Program-made: the position numbers and the translations under genes
From: Pseudoalteromonas sp. '520P1 No. 423'
GTDB lineage: Bacteria; Pseudomonadota; Gammaproteobacteria; Enterobacterales; Alteromonadaceae
Direction: 5' to 3'
Assembly (NCBI RefSeq): GCF_001269985.1
Contig: NZ_BBZB01000001.1
Coordinates: forward strand, 1,922,001-1,986,000
Length of the DNA stretch: 64,000 nucleotides
Part shown: piece after piece, positions 17,661 through 25,870 of the stretch
How the letters are laid out: every line of letters begins with the position of its first letter
Numbering within the stretch: the first letter of the stretch is position 1
Notes under the pieces: generated by a model
What the model was told of the DNA's origin: nothing
The model's database searches: none
What the model saw: only the letters and a program-made list of their open reading frames with translations

Positions 17661-18854
17661 TTATGCTGGTACTCTTGCCAAACGTAGTTTTGGGTTAACT
17701 GGTGTTAGTACCACTTCTTTGGTGCTTGCCCAAATATAAGCAATCATTTCTCTGGCTATTGCAGTAACAACAAGTTTGTAATGTTTACCTTTAGCAATGA
17801 GATTTTTTATATCTTTTACATAGTCTAAGTTGGACTTTCCATGCGATATCAATGATTTTCTTAGGTAATCCTTCTTGTCTTTTTTGTAATTCAGTTGAGA
17901 TATTTGCCTGATACCGATAGCTGTGTGCCCCTTCAACTATTAAACGCCTTGCGCGACCATTACCACATTTGGTAATCGCTCCGAGATGGCGTTTTCCACC
18001 ACTTGAATGCTCACTCTGAACCAGACCAAGGTAGCTCATTAATTTTCTTGGATGGTTAAAAAGGGTTAAATCACCGAGCTCAGCAATCACGCCTGCGGCA
18101 ACCAATAAACGTACACCGCGCATAGCTTGTATTGCTTTAACAACAGGGTAATAAGCCACTGCTTAACTTGATGTTCAAGTTCGTTAACTAAGCGAGCTAA
18201 GCGTTTCATTCGTTCATCAATCGTATGTAGCATCTCTTGTAAAACAATATGCTGTGCGGGGTGAGGTAAGATTGACTCATTTAACCAGCGTAAATGTTTA
18301 AGCGACCAGTTTGTAGTACCAGGATAGTTAATATTGTTTCGAAGTAGCAGTGCTTTTAACTGATATTTAGCATCATTAAGATCATTAAGATCATTAATGG
18401 CGACTTCACGCGCACGAGATAAATCACGGATAGCTTCATCTTCAGGCTCAGGCACATAAATAGGGGTGAGATCTTCAGATTTAAGTAGTTTAGCAAGTTT
18501 AAGGGCATCGCGTTTATCAGTTTTAACTTTTTCACCTGGTTTTTTAGGTAAAAGAGAAGATGCAACGACGTAACAACAATGACCAAGACTAGTCAATAAT
18601 CAATAAATCCAATATCCACAAGGACCCGCCTCGTAAACAAAATGAAGGGTCGCTTGTGGATATTTGGATTGGAAATCACGGGCCATTTTGATGACGGATG
18701 ATTTAGAACTGGATATACGACCATCGTGTGTAACATGATTATCACGACCATCTAATTCATGTGCTACTTCAAAAAATTCTTTATGAGTATCTAATCCAAT
18801 GAAAACTATGCTAATGTTATTCATGCTAGCCTCTGCTTTGTATTGTTTTGACAC
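17661..18854 (-). pseudogene. IS1111-group recombinase, copy 2, nonsense plus frameshifts
   Basis: The frame reads normally to GYWIY, then a CGA to TGA change (on the minus strand, near 18600) stops it where copy 1 has Arg. It shares the missing-base frameshift of copy 1 at the AGTGGCT site (near 18158). It has its own one-base insertion near 17810 (AAAAAATCTC) and a 9-base duplication at 18372-18389 (DLNDLN). The last frame ends RLARVPA at 17661. It cannot encode an active enzyme. Confidence 0.88.
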
Positions 18855-18981
18855 ATATATTATGGCTCTGGCTTGTCAGTTTTGCTGATAAACTAACCCA
18901 CGAAAATGTAGAGGCTAGCGCTTTGTGGGAGTCATTGTGTCTATGTGTATGCAAATTCCATGTGCACCAGAAGGAGTTCTT

Positions 18982-19467
18982 TTGAAAAAGCAACAAGGTT
19001 TTACGTTAATTGAGTTGGTTGTCGTTATTGTCATTTTAGGTATTTTAGCGGTTACGGCTGCACCTAAGTTTCTCGATTTAACGAGTGATGCCAAACGCGC
19101 TAGTCGTGCAGCGTTATTCGGTTCAATTAAATCGGCATCTCAAATGGCACATTTGAAATGTATGATGGACCCAAGTTGTGATGTGAGTGGGGACTCCACT
19201 ATAGAAGTAGGTGGCGAAACGATTCGTATGGATGATGGTTACCCATCTGCAAATCATTTTCTTATTAGTAGTATTGCAGGTCTTGTTGATTCTGGAGGTT
19301 GGGAGTCTATGTTAACTTCTAATAAAGTTATTTGGTGGTATCCTGGGACTACATTGGCAGAAAGTGACTGCACGATTGAGTATAGGTGGGCAGGCGGCTC
19401 AGGTGAACCCTCCTTTCCAGAGAGTCCACCGGCGAGCAATGGCAGAAATGACGATACTTGTAGCTAA
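18982..19467 (+). CDS. type IV pilin-like protein, MSHA type
   Basis: From TTG at 18982, behind GAAGGAG at good spacing, the product is a 161-residue prepilin: short basic leader KKQQG, cleavage before FTLIELVVVIVILGILAV with Glu5 of the mature form, and APKFLDLTSDAKRA. Four cysteines follow, among them CMMDPSC and SDCTIEY, ending DDTCS. Prepilin peptidase cleavage and assembly in a type IV pilus or pseudopilus are expected. It lies between IS copy 2 and block B with no attC of its own, so it is either a cassette that lost its site or foreign cargo. Low similarity to the pilin at 33894. Confidence 0.8.
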   Translation: MKKQQGFTLIELVVVIVILGILAVTAAPKFLDLTSDAKRASRAALFGSIKSASQMAHLKCMMDPSCDVSGDSTIEVGGETIRMDDGYPSANHFLISSIAGLVDSGGWESMLTSNKVIWWYPGTTLAESDCTIEYRWAGGSGEPSFPESPPASNGRNDDTCS

Positions 19468-19530
19468 ATTGTAGCGTCAGAAGAAAGTCGTAAACGAGTT
19501 GGTTATCTTTAAAATTAATTTATTTTAGCA

Positions 19531-19565
19531 AAAAACAAATTAAAGACGAAAAACAAATTAAAGAC
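19531..19565 (+). repeat. 17-base direct repeat, 18-base period
   Basis: AAAAACAAATTAAAGAC occurs at 19531-19547 and 19549-19565, just before the Y1 transposase block B. It resembles the other small tandem duplications of this region. Confidence 0.9.
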
Positions 19566-19652
19566 AGCCATGCTTTTCTTATTGAAAACTAGTCTAAAAC
19601 TCATTTTTTAGACTAAACTTTAACCACTGATGAAATGTTATTGGTGGTTATT

Positions 19653-20669
19653 ATGGCTAGGGCGAGAGAGTCGTTAATCGATTTAGATGCAACCCCGTAT
19701 TATCATTGTATAAATCGCTGTATCCGTAGAAGTTACTTATGTGGCGATGATAAATATTCAGGTAATAACTTTGACCATCGTAGAACTTGGTTAGTAGATA
19801 GAATCAAATTCCTTTCAACTGTTTTTTCAATTGATATCGCAGCTTATGCGATTATGTCTAATCATTATCACCTTGTTTTAAAGGTAAATAGGGAAGAGGC
19901 TTTAAATTTAACGAATGATGAAGTTATTGAACGTTGGTATCAGTTATACCATGGTTGTATTTTGGTCGACCGTTACAGGTCGGGTGAAAAACTCAATGCC
20001 GCATACATGTTTAGAATTAATGAAATAGTTAATGAATGGCGCATAAGGCTATATGATATTAGTTGGTTTATGCGCAGCCTTAATGAGTTTATAGCGCGTA
20101 AAGCGAATAAAGAAGATAATTGCACGGGTAAATTTTGGGAAGGGCGTTTTAAATCACAGGCTTTGCTAGATGAATCTGCAATTTTAAGTTGCATGATGTA
20201 TGTTGATTTAAATCCTATTAGAGCAAAAATGGTTGACTCACTTTTAGACAGTGATTTCACTTCAATTCAAGAACGAATCAAGCAATACCAATCTTTTAAA
20301 AAGCAAAGTAATAAAAAGCAAAGTAATAAAAAGAAAAAACCAAATGAAACTTCAGGGTTTACAGTATTACAGCAACCAAAGTTACTATTAGAATTTGGCT
20401 GCTCAATTGATAAAAATACGATTCCTTTTACACTTTTTGATTATCTAGAGTTAGCTGATTTTAGTAGTCGGTTAATCGTGCCAAATAAACGAGGTTCGGT
20501 TTTGAAAACGACTCCAAAAATTTTAGCTGTTTTAAATATTGAAGTTGATTCATGGCTCAATACCATTCAACACTTCAGGCGGCATTATGCTAACTTCGCA
20601 GGTTCAAAATCATCTTTAATGAAGTGTGCACATAGTCACAATCATAGTTGGTATAAAGGTTCCGCGTAG
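19653..20669 (+). CDS. REP-associated tyrosine (Y1, HUH) transposase, copy B
   Basis: A 338-residue intact protein of the IS200-like/REP-transposase type. The N-terminal strand is YYHCINRCIRRSYLCG, and the HUH pair is in SNHYHLVLKV (about residues 70-79). A helix WFMRSLNEFIARKANKE and the GKFWEGRFKSQALLDE segment follow; a basic QSNKK repeat and a C-terminal extension come after. Y1 enzymes cut single-stranded DNA at hairpins and form a 5' phosphotyrosine. The start is the ATG of MARARES; an upstream in-frame ATG has a poorer site. It might act on the hairpin-flanked block A as well. Confidence 0.88.
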   Translation: MARARESLIDLDATPYYHCINRCIRRSYLCGDDKYSGNNFDHRRTWLVDRIKFLSTVFSIDIAAYAIMSNHYHLVLKVNREEALNLTNDEVIERWYQLYHGCILVDRYRSGEKLNAAYMFRINEIVNEWRIRLYDISWFMRSLNEFIARKANKEDNCTGKFWEGRFKSQALLDESAILSCMMYVDLNPIRAKMVDSLLDSDFTSIQERIKQYQSFKKQSNKKQSNKKKKPNETSGFTVLQQPKLLLEFGCSIDKNTIPFTLFDYLELADFSSRLIVPNKRGSVLKTTPKILAVLNIEVDSWLNTIQHFRRHYANFAGSKSSLMKCAHSHNHSWYKGSA

Positions 20670-20850
20670 TTGCTCAACTTTATTTAAGTTTAACAATTGT
20701 TGCTATCTAGCAATTTAATTGATTGTGCGCGTAATTAATAAAACCTCAATAATTTGTATTGTATTTCGTGAAATAAAACATAAAACTCTCAAATTAAATA
20801 TATTTATAGTAACCAGCGTAAGCTTTTAATTTCTGAGTGGGGTTTTAATA

Positions 20851-21190
20851 TCAATGAGATATTTTTGCCTGTCTAATTTTTTTAAATTTTTTTTTAATTT
20901 TTTTTATCAGCATCATTGGCGTCATTCTTTTCATTTTAGCGATAGGGAATAACAAATTTAGACGCCATAATACGCACATCATGACCGAGTTTGGTAAATT
21001 CCCTTGCCTAATAGTGAGCACCGGAGCAAGCTTCCATTGCAATAATACAGGGTGGCAGTTGTGTTATTTCCTCTAATAGCTTGTTTCTTTTGATAGTTTT
21101 TCTTAATTTACACTTGTCATGCTTATCAACACCGTGGATACTAAAAACTAATTTGGCTAAATCAATGCCAACAACTTTAATTAAAGACAT
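20851..21190 (-). pseudogene. IS110/IS1111-family transposase remnant, copy B
   Basis: Only the first 60 or so codons remain (MSLIKVVGIDLAK to GAHY). TGG to TAG at that point stops the frame, and most of the following domain is deleted up to a T-rich patch. A second frame downstream (ending near 20851) is the shifted remainder. Confidence 0.8.
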
Positions 21191-21288
21191 ATGGGCTCTC
21201 CATTTTTTGATTGTTTACACTTTCAATATGGCACAAATGCCAATTGGATGGGGAGTCCATATCATTCGTTAGGGAGTTATTCAAGGGT

Positions 21289-21690
21289 ATGCGTTATTTT
21301 CAAGTTTTGTTACTCATTCTGGTTGTTTCAGGATGCGCGTCAACTGAGAGCAAAGAGGCTGATTCAAGTAAAGCATCAGCCGAAAACGCTATGCAACATG
21401 TTTACCTTTCTGGGGTAATCGCTAAGTTCTATTGTGATAATTCTATCTGGCCACAATCATTAAACGTACTAAATGAGTACTCAACTCAAAACCCAACTCC
21501 AATTGGCTCAAAAATAGATTGGAATTTGCTATCCCAAAATGATGTAACGTTTAATGTTGCAACTGATATATACATTAGAACACCCGAAAATACCGCTACC
21601 GGTAGTATGTCGGTAAGTTCAACTCATAAATACCCTGGTTGCAACGGTGATAGTATTAAAATTAATTTTCAGCCTGTGTTGGGTGGCTAA
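21289..21690 (+). CDS. small lipoprotein (cassette 8)
   Basis: A 133-residue protein with a lipoprotein signal: LILVVSGC, lipidated Cys16. The mature part has a helix around ENAMQHVYLSGVIAKFYCDNSIWP, then a beta-rich tail with a second cysteine pair partner (KYPGCNGD). I do not recognise the family. The ATG at 21289 follows an AAGGG-like site; a longer frame runs into the transposon end. An attC-like site follows directly, so it is a cassette gene. Confidence 0.7.
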   Translation: MRYFQVLLLILVVSGCASTESKEADSSKASAENAMQHVYLSGVIAKFYCDNSIWPQSLNVLNEYSTQNPTPIGSKIDWNLLSQNDVTFNVATDIYIRTPENTATGSMSVSSTHKYPGCNGDSIKINFQPVLGG

Positions 21691-21693
21691 ACT

Positions 21694-21823
21694 CCCTAAC
21701 ACATATGAGCATTAACTCTGTCAATAGGCAATAGTGTTCTTTTTGACCGTTTTTTGCAGTGACGGTCAAATGTAAATCAATAAACAAACTCGTTTACTTC
21801 GTATGTCGATGCGGCTGTTAAGC
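21694..21823 (+). other. attC-like site 8
   Basis: Left core CCCTAAC (21694-21700), right core GTTAAGC (21817-21823). The inner stem is TTTGACCGT/ACGGTCAAA, with arms ATATGAGCATT against GTCGATGCGGC. Pairing of the outer arms is weaker than in the other sites. Confidence 0.65.
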
Positions 21824-22250
21824 AAGTAGCTTACGGCAAACACATATAGAGGCTCTCTTATTGCGATCTCATCGCTGCCTGCTTTAGTTCATATCCTTAT
21901 AACATAGCATGGGCACTACGACTAAATGGATTTAGGAGGTAGAATGAAGCAGGATGCCAGAATCGAGACATTCATCGGTTAACCTAATCAAGGCACTATT
22001 CAAGCATGTTGGTTGCATAATGTGCACCAGTTAGTTTCAGGCTCAAGTCAGGTGCAAGCGACTTTGCTTATTGTATTAATGCTTACGAACTGAGCGTTTA
22101 ATCAAGTCAAGAGACTTAGGTGATTAGGCATATAACCACGCTAAAGTTTAATGGCTATTAAGTCACCCAATTAATTGATGCTCAACCTTATATCTAGTTA
22201 GACGTTCAGCTCACTCAGTACCTTTATATTGAATATAGGTCGCTCATTTA
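21824..22250 (+). other. cassette array end without a gene
   Basis: No open frame of credible length on either strand. A GTTAGAC at 22197-22203 fits the attC right core consensus exactly, but no partner lies within attC length. A CTTATAAC at 21895-21902 is 300 bases away. It may be a non-coding cassette or the decayed end of the array. Confidence 0.4.
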
Positions 22251-22313
22251 TTTCAGCAAAATATAACCAATCGATTTGAAATTTAAATGTTGTGTAAATT
22301 ACCGTCTTAAAAC

Positions 22314-22331
22314 TTGTCACACAGCTGTCGT
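22314..22331 (+). promoter_or_regulatory. Pho box upstream of the choice-of-anchor-I gene
   Basis: TTGTCAC-ACAG-CTGTCGT: two 7-base repeats close to CTGTCAT, with 11-base periodicity, the form bound by PhoB. A TATCCT about 11 bases beyond is placed as the -10 of a PhoB-type promoter that lacks a -35. The start codon follows at 22413. Regulation by phosphate is inference from motif and gene type. Confidence 0.55.
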
Positions 22332-22412
22332 TTATTTGAAATATCCTTGTCATCTGAAACTGTTTTCATGTGCGGATAACTTTTCTTTCTAATAAAATTT
22401 AACGAGTTGTAG

Positions 22413-24200
22413 ATGAAAAAATCAATAATTGCACTGACTTTAATTTCAATGTTATCTGCTTGTACATTTGATGGTAGTGATGGCAAAAATGGCGCTACAG
22501 GTGAGCAAGGCCAAGCAGGTGACTCAGGTAATAATGGACTTGATGGCAAAGATGCAAGTCAATTACTTAATATATCACTTGTCGGACGTTCGCAACTAAA
22601 CGCAGAGTCTCCAGAAGGGGCGGCTGAAATTGTAGCGTATCATAAAGCTTCACAAAAAATTTATGCCATCAATAGTTCCGGTGACAAAGCAGTTGTTGAG
22701 ATTTTATCTACGCAAAATTTAGATGCTGCTTCTTTAGAAAAAGATAGTGAAGGTACTGTTAATAATACTAATATGTCGATTTTACATACAATTGATTTAT
22801 CAGTTAATACAGCTGGTGATGCTAATAGCATCGCTATTTCAGATTCAGATCATTTATTAGCAGTTGCTATGGCTGGCAATACAGGTGTCATGGGCCATAT
22901 TGCATTTTATGATATATCTGTAGAGTTACCACAGTTTATAAAAAATGTGCAGGTTGGTTATTTACCAGATATGGTGGCTTTTTCTCCAAATGGTAAAAAG
23001 GTTGTTGTAGCCAATGAAGGTGAACCTATGGGTGATTATTCTATTGATCCTGAAGGGTCTATTTCTGTGATTGATATTGACTCAGGTATGCCAAAAGATT
23101 CTGCGTTTAGCATAGATCTTAAAAGCTTAAATAATCAGCAGGCGCAATTAGCAGCGCAAGGCGTTTTATTTTCAAATCCTGCGGGTCGCACTATTAATGG
23201 TAAGTTAATACAGACATCAGTTGCGATGGATTTAGAGCCTGAATATGTTGCAATATCTGATGACAGTTCAAAAGCTTTTATTACTTTACAAGAAAATAAC
23301 GCGATGATCACAGTTAATTTAGAAGACAACTCTATGTCAATTAAGGGGTTAGGCTTTAAGGATTGGAGTAACCTTGATTTTGATGCATCAGATAAAGATG
23401 GCGGCATTAACTTTAAAAAATACCCAGGCCTAAAAGGCATGTATCAACCTGATTCGGTTGCTTCATTTTCTTGGCAAGGTGCTGACTTTGTTGTGACTGC
23501 TAATGAAGGTGATGGGCGTGAATATTTCTTTGATGCTGAAAATGAAGCCGCTTGTATGATTGCAGGAGGTTTAGATTATGACGAAGATGATGGCTGTTTA
23601 GCTTATACCAATGAAATAAGAGCTGAAGACCTTAATTTAGGTGCTAATTTTGATTACTTAAATAATGATGATAATGATATTGGTCGATTAAAAGTATCTT
23701 CAGAAATGGGAGATATCAATAATGATGGCGAATTTGATGAATTGTATACTTTCGGTGGCCGTTCATTCACAATTTGGGACAGTAATGGTTTAGTTGTATT
23801 TGATTCAGGTGATATGGTTGATCGCATAACAGCATCTATTCATGGTGAAGCATTTAACAATGATGAAGATGAAAACAAAGGTGACACACGTTCAGATGCA
23901 AAAGGTGCTGAGCCTGAAGCGCTTGCAATAGGCGACATTGGTGAACGTAAATTTGCTTTTGTTGGCCTTGAGCGTATGGCAGGTATTATGATATTTGATA
24001 TCACCAACCCTTATAATACGCAATTTGTTGATTACTTTATTAATCGTGGTACTTCAGAAGGTGCTCAAATCACAGGTGATTTAGCGCCTGAGGGAATGAA
24101 GTTTGTTTCTTCACAAGACAGTGCGACTGGCGAAGCTTTATTAATTGTTGGTAATGAAATATCAGGCACAGTAGCTGTTTGGCAAATTTCAGAAAAATAA
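22413..24200 (+). CDS. choice-of-anchor I lipoprotein (phosphatase/esterase-like beta-propeller)
   Basis: A 595-residue lipoprotein: signal and lipobox LSAC with Cys17. A short collagen-like Gly-X-Y stretch follows (residues 21-47, e.g. GKNGATGEQGQAG), then a long beta-propeller of the choice-of-anchor I family, often labelled alkaline phosphatase-like. Family marks are HTIDLSVNTAGDANSIAIS, VVVANEGEP, ADFVVTANEGDGREY and the FVGLERMAGIMIFDI close. Several Asp/Asn-rich loops (DYDEDDGC, NNDDNDIG) could bind calcium. Enzymatic activity is not demonstrable from sequence. The Pho box upstream suggests a role under phosphate limitation. It is the first gene beyond the cassette array. Confidence 0.82.
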   Translation: MKKSIIALTLISMLSACTFDGSDGKNGATGEQGQAGDSGNNGLDGKDASQLLNISLVGRSQLNAESPEGAAEIVAYHKASQKIYAINSSGDKAVVEILSTQNLDAASLEKDSEGTVNNTNMSILHTIDLSVNTAGDANSIAISDSDHLLAVAMAGNTGVMGHIAFYDISVELPQFIKNVQVGYLPDMVAFSPNGKKVVVANEGEPMGDYSIDPEGSISVIDIDSGMPKDSAFSIDLKSLNNQQAQLAAQGVLFSNPAGRTINGKLIQTSVAMDLEPEYVAISDDSSKAFITLQENNAMITVNLEDNSMSIKGLGFKDWSNLDFDASDKDGGINFKKYPGLKGMYQPDSVASFSWQGADFVVTANEGDGREYFFDAENEAACMIAGGLDYDEDDGCLAYTNEIRAEDLNLGANFDYLNNDDNDIGRLKVSSEMGDINNDGEFDELYTFGGRSFTIWDSNGLVVFDSGDMVDRITASIHGEAFNNDEDENKGDTRSDAKGAEPEALAIGDIGERKFAFVGLERMAGIMIFDITNPYNTQFVDYFINRGTSEGAQITGDLAPEGMKFVSSQDSATGEALLIVGNEISGTVAVWQISEK

Positions 24201-24227
24201 CACATCAGAGCTGAGAACATCTTATTT

Positions 24228-24251
24228 AAAAGGCACTGTTAAGTGCCTTTT
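24228..24251. terminator. bidirectional terminator
   Basis: AAAAGGCACT pairs with AGTGCCTTTT around a 4-base loop between two convergent genes. The A run and T run allow termination both ways. Confidence 0.85.
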
Positions 24252-24258
24252 ATTTATC

Positions 24259-24786
24259 TTAACCTATCTCAAAAGTGGTAATTCCAAATACTTTATCTTT
24301 ATTGGCTGGAAAACATTGTTTATCATAATCTAAAACTTGAGCAAGGGAGTCTTTAGAAATCTCTTGGGTATTTTTATTCAGGTTAGATGTTTGTTTTGCA
24401 TTAGATTGATATCGGTAGTTTTTATAATAAGGAACATACCCGATATTTTTATAAATCTCCATATTTTCTAATACGCCATCTATGCCAATATTGCGTTCAC
24501 CACAGTATTTGAGTCTATGCTTTGTAAGCGCTAAACCATAACCTTTGCCTCTATGCTCAGGTGCAACTATGTATAAGCCACAAAACGCAAAGTGCGCGTC
24601 ATAATTTACTGAGCTGCCAACTGCAACAATTTTTTTATTAATTTCACCGACAAAAAAACCATTAGGATCTGCTTTATAAAGTAATTCTGCATCATGAAGT
24701 CCAGGATCCCAACCTTCAGATTTAGCCCAATTAATTGCAATGCTTAGCCATTGTTGTTTCATTGTCCGAATATGTAACTTAGGCAT
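24259..24786 (-). CDS. GNAT acetyltransferase, C-terminally shortened
   Basis: From the ATG at 24786 (MPKLHIRTMKQQW, with AAAGGGA upstream) it gives 175 residues. The N-terminal GNAT domain is clear: FFVGEINKKIVAVGS, CGLYIVAPEHRGKGYGLAL with the acetyl-CoA loop RGKGYG, and MEIYKNIGYVPYY. The second half normally found in two-domain members (YitH-like, Acetyltransf_18) begins with QVLDYDKQCFPANKDKVF and then stops, so the second domain is mostly missing. A longer frame reaching 24915 adds an unlikely N-terminus. Activity is uncertain. Confidence 0.65.
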   Translation of the reverse strand: MPKLHIRTMKQQWLSIAINWAKSEGWDPGLHDAELLYKADPNGFFVGEINKKIVAVGSSVNYDAHFAFCGLYIVAPEHRGKGYGLALTKHRLKYCGERNIGIDGVLENMEIYKNIGYVPYYKNYRYQSNAKQTSNLNKNTQEISKDSLAQVLDYDKQCFPANKDKVFGITTFEIG

Positions 24787-25309
24787 CTTAATATTCCCTT
24801 TAGCATTAAATTTTTCAAATAAACACGCAGGTGGTGTGCTTTTTAAATTCGGCCAAGCAATCGCGGCTTTTTTTACTGTGGCGATACATTGCAGGACTGA
24901 GCATCGTATCGGCATAAAAAATTGACTGAAATGGGTGATTTATCCAATACCGAAATGCTTGAGTTATAGCAAACTAGAAAGTATTTCCCCCTTTGCGATA
25001 CTTTGGATAGAAGGCGGCAGAAGCCTTTAGTAATACATCTTGTTTATGATGAGGTTTAAGCTAGTTTTTTGTTTGTTGAAAATCAAAAGTATCAAATTTC
25101 ATTTGTCATACTCCCAAATGCTATTTCGATAAAAATATCACATGTTATTATAATTTAAGAGTTTTATGTAAGTTAACATACCTGGTATATTTTTGGTAAC
25201 TTTCGCTTTCATACAAATTTGTATGGTTAAAATGGCTTAAATCTAAGGGTAAACATTTCTACCTAACTGTTCACTGATTGACTAGTTTAAATATTAGTGG
25301 ATCAGTTCT
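24787..25309. other. AT-rich intergenic region, no gene seen
   Basis: About 520 bases between the leftward acetyltransferase and the broken gene at 25310. An in-frame upstream extension of the acetyltransferase to 24915 and an AGTATTTCC/AAATACTTT-like patch near 24980 are the only features. A palindromic ACAAATTTGT lies at 25216-25225. Confidence 0.4.
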
Positions 25310-25842
25310 ATGAAACAAGATGTTAAATGCAAATCACTTTCTTGCCATATTTTTGGGCTATTAGGCGCTACTTTACTTTTAATTTCTTGCGGTAGTTCTG
25401 AGGAAGTTAAAGCAAAAGTATCAATTGAATCAAATCCATCAGTTGCAACTGAAGTTGATACAGCAATGTTTTTGATTTAAATGGTAGATATTATAATGCT
25501 GACAATAACATTTTTACTGCATTAAATTATCTAGACCCTGAAGAAGGTGATTCAGTTGTTCAAGGCGAATTAGGTTACTTTTTTGGCGAATACTTTTTAG
25601 TTGCCGTGGGTAAATCAGATATTGATGATAGCCCATTTACATTTCGTACTAAATATATGACACAGTTAACAGGCGATAGCTTTCTAAATGTAGAGCTAAT
25701 GACTGATGATGAACTAGATGGTGTTGTAGATTATTACTTTCCTTCACAAACCAGCATAGGTTTAGGTTTAACAACACGTGACACTTATGATGCGACAATT
25801 AAAGCGAATCTTGAGATTCGCTTTTTAATTTGTAAATTATAG
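25310..25842 (+). pseudogene. putative porin-like outer-membrane protein, frameshifted and 3'-truncated
   Basis: ATG 25310 gives a signal or lipobox-like start (LLLISCGSSEE). The frame ends at TAA 25478. The sense continues in another frame from about 25468 (VFDLNGRYYNADNNIFTALNYLDPEEGDSV, onward to SIGLGLTTRDTYDA). Alternating hydrophobic strands and Gly/Asp loops look like a beta-barrel. The second frame runs straight through a terminator hairpin at 25801, so the true C-terminus is also lost. One indel near 25470 and a 3' deletion explain this. Confidence 0.7.
25801..25825 (+). terminator. rho-independent terminator
   Basis: AAAGCGAATC/GATTCGCTTT stem with TTGA loop and following T run. 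It lies inside the shifted reading frame of the broken gene, showing that the original stop codon was upstream of it. Confidence 0.8.
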
Positions 25843-25870
25843 TTATTTAAATTTAGGTCAAAAGATTAAA

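Larger units (their letters stand above)
17308..18945. mobile_element. IS1111-type (IS110 family) element, copy 2
   Basis: The same layout and orientation as copy 1: inverted repeats ATGACTCCCAC (17311-17321) and GTGGGAGTCAT (18925-18935), leftward recombinase gene and long downstream non-coding end. The promoter-proximal 400 bases are almost identical to copy 1, whereas the rest of the gene and the non-coding end have clearly diverged. It is a mosaic, suggesting gene conversion between copies or between relatives. Confidence 0.88.
19563..21271. mobile_element. composite block B: Y1 transposase element plus IS110/IS1111 remnant
   Basis: Nearly identical to block A through the Y1 gene, its 3' flank and the right end GGGGAGTCCATATCATTC-GTTA. 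Differences: no 277-bp duplication, one 45-bp unit, a 15-bp duplication at 20303-20332, and a deletion of about 300 bases in the IS110-type gene marked by a poly-T stretch near 20880-20907. The flank left of the block is unrelated to that of block A. Confidence 0.8.

Noticed and set aside
21824..22250. Group II intron fragment in the array
   Set aside because: No domain V-like hairpin or reverse transcriptase remnant is seen.
24787..24915. N-terminal extension of the acetyltransferase
   Set aside because: The family begins at the ATG at 24786, which has a good ribosome binding site; the extension has no fold-like pattern.
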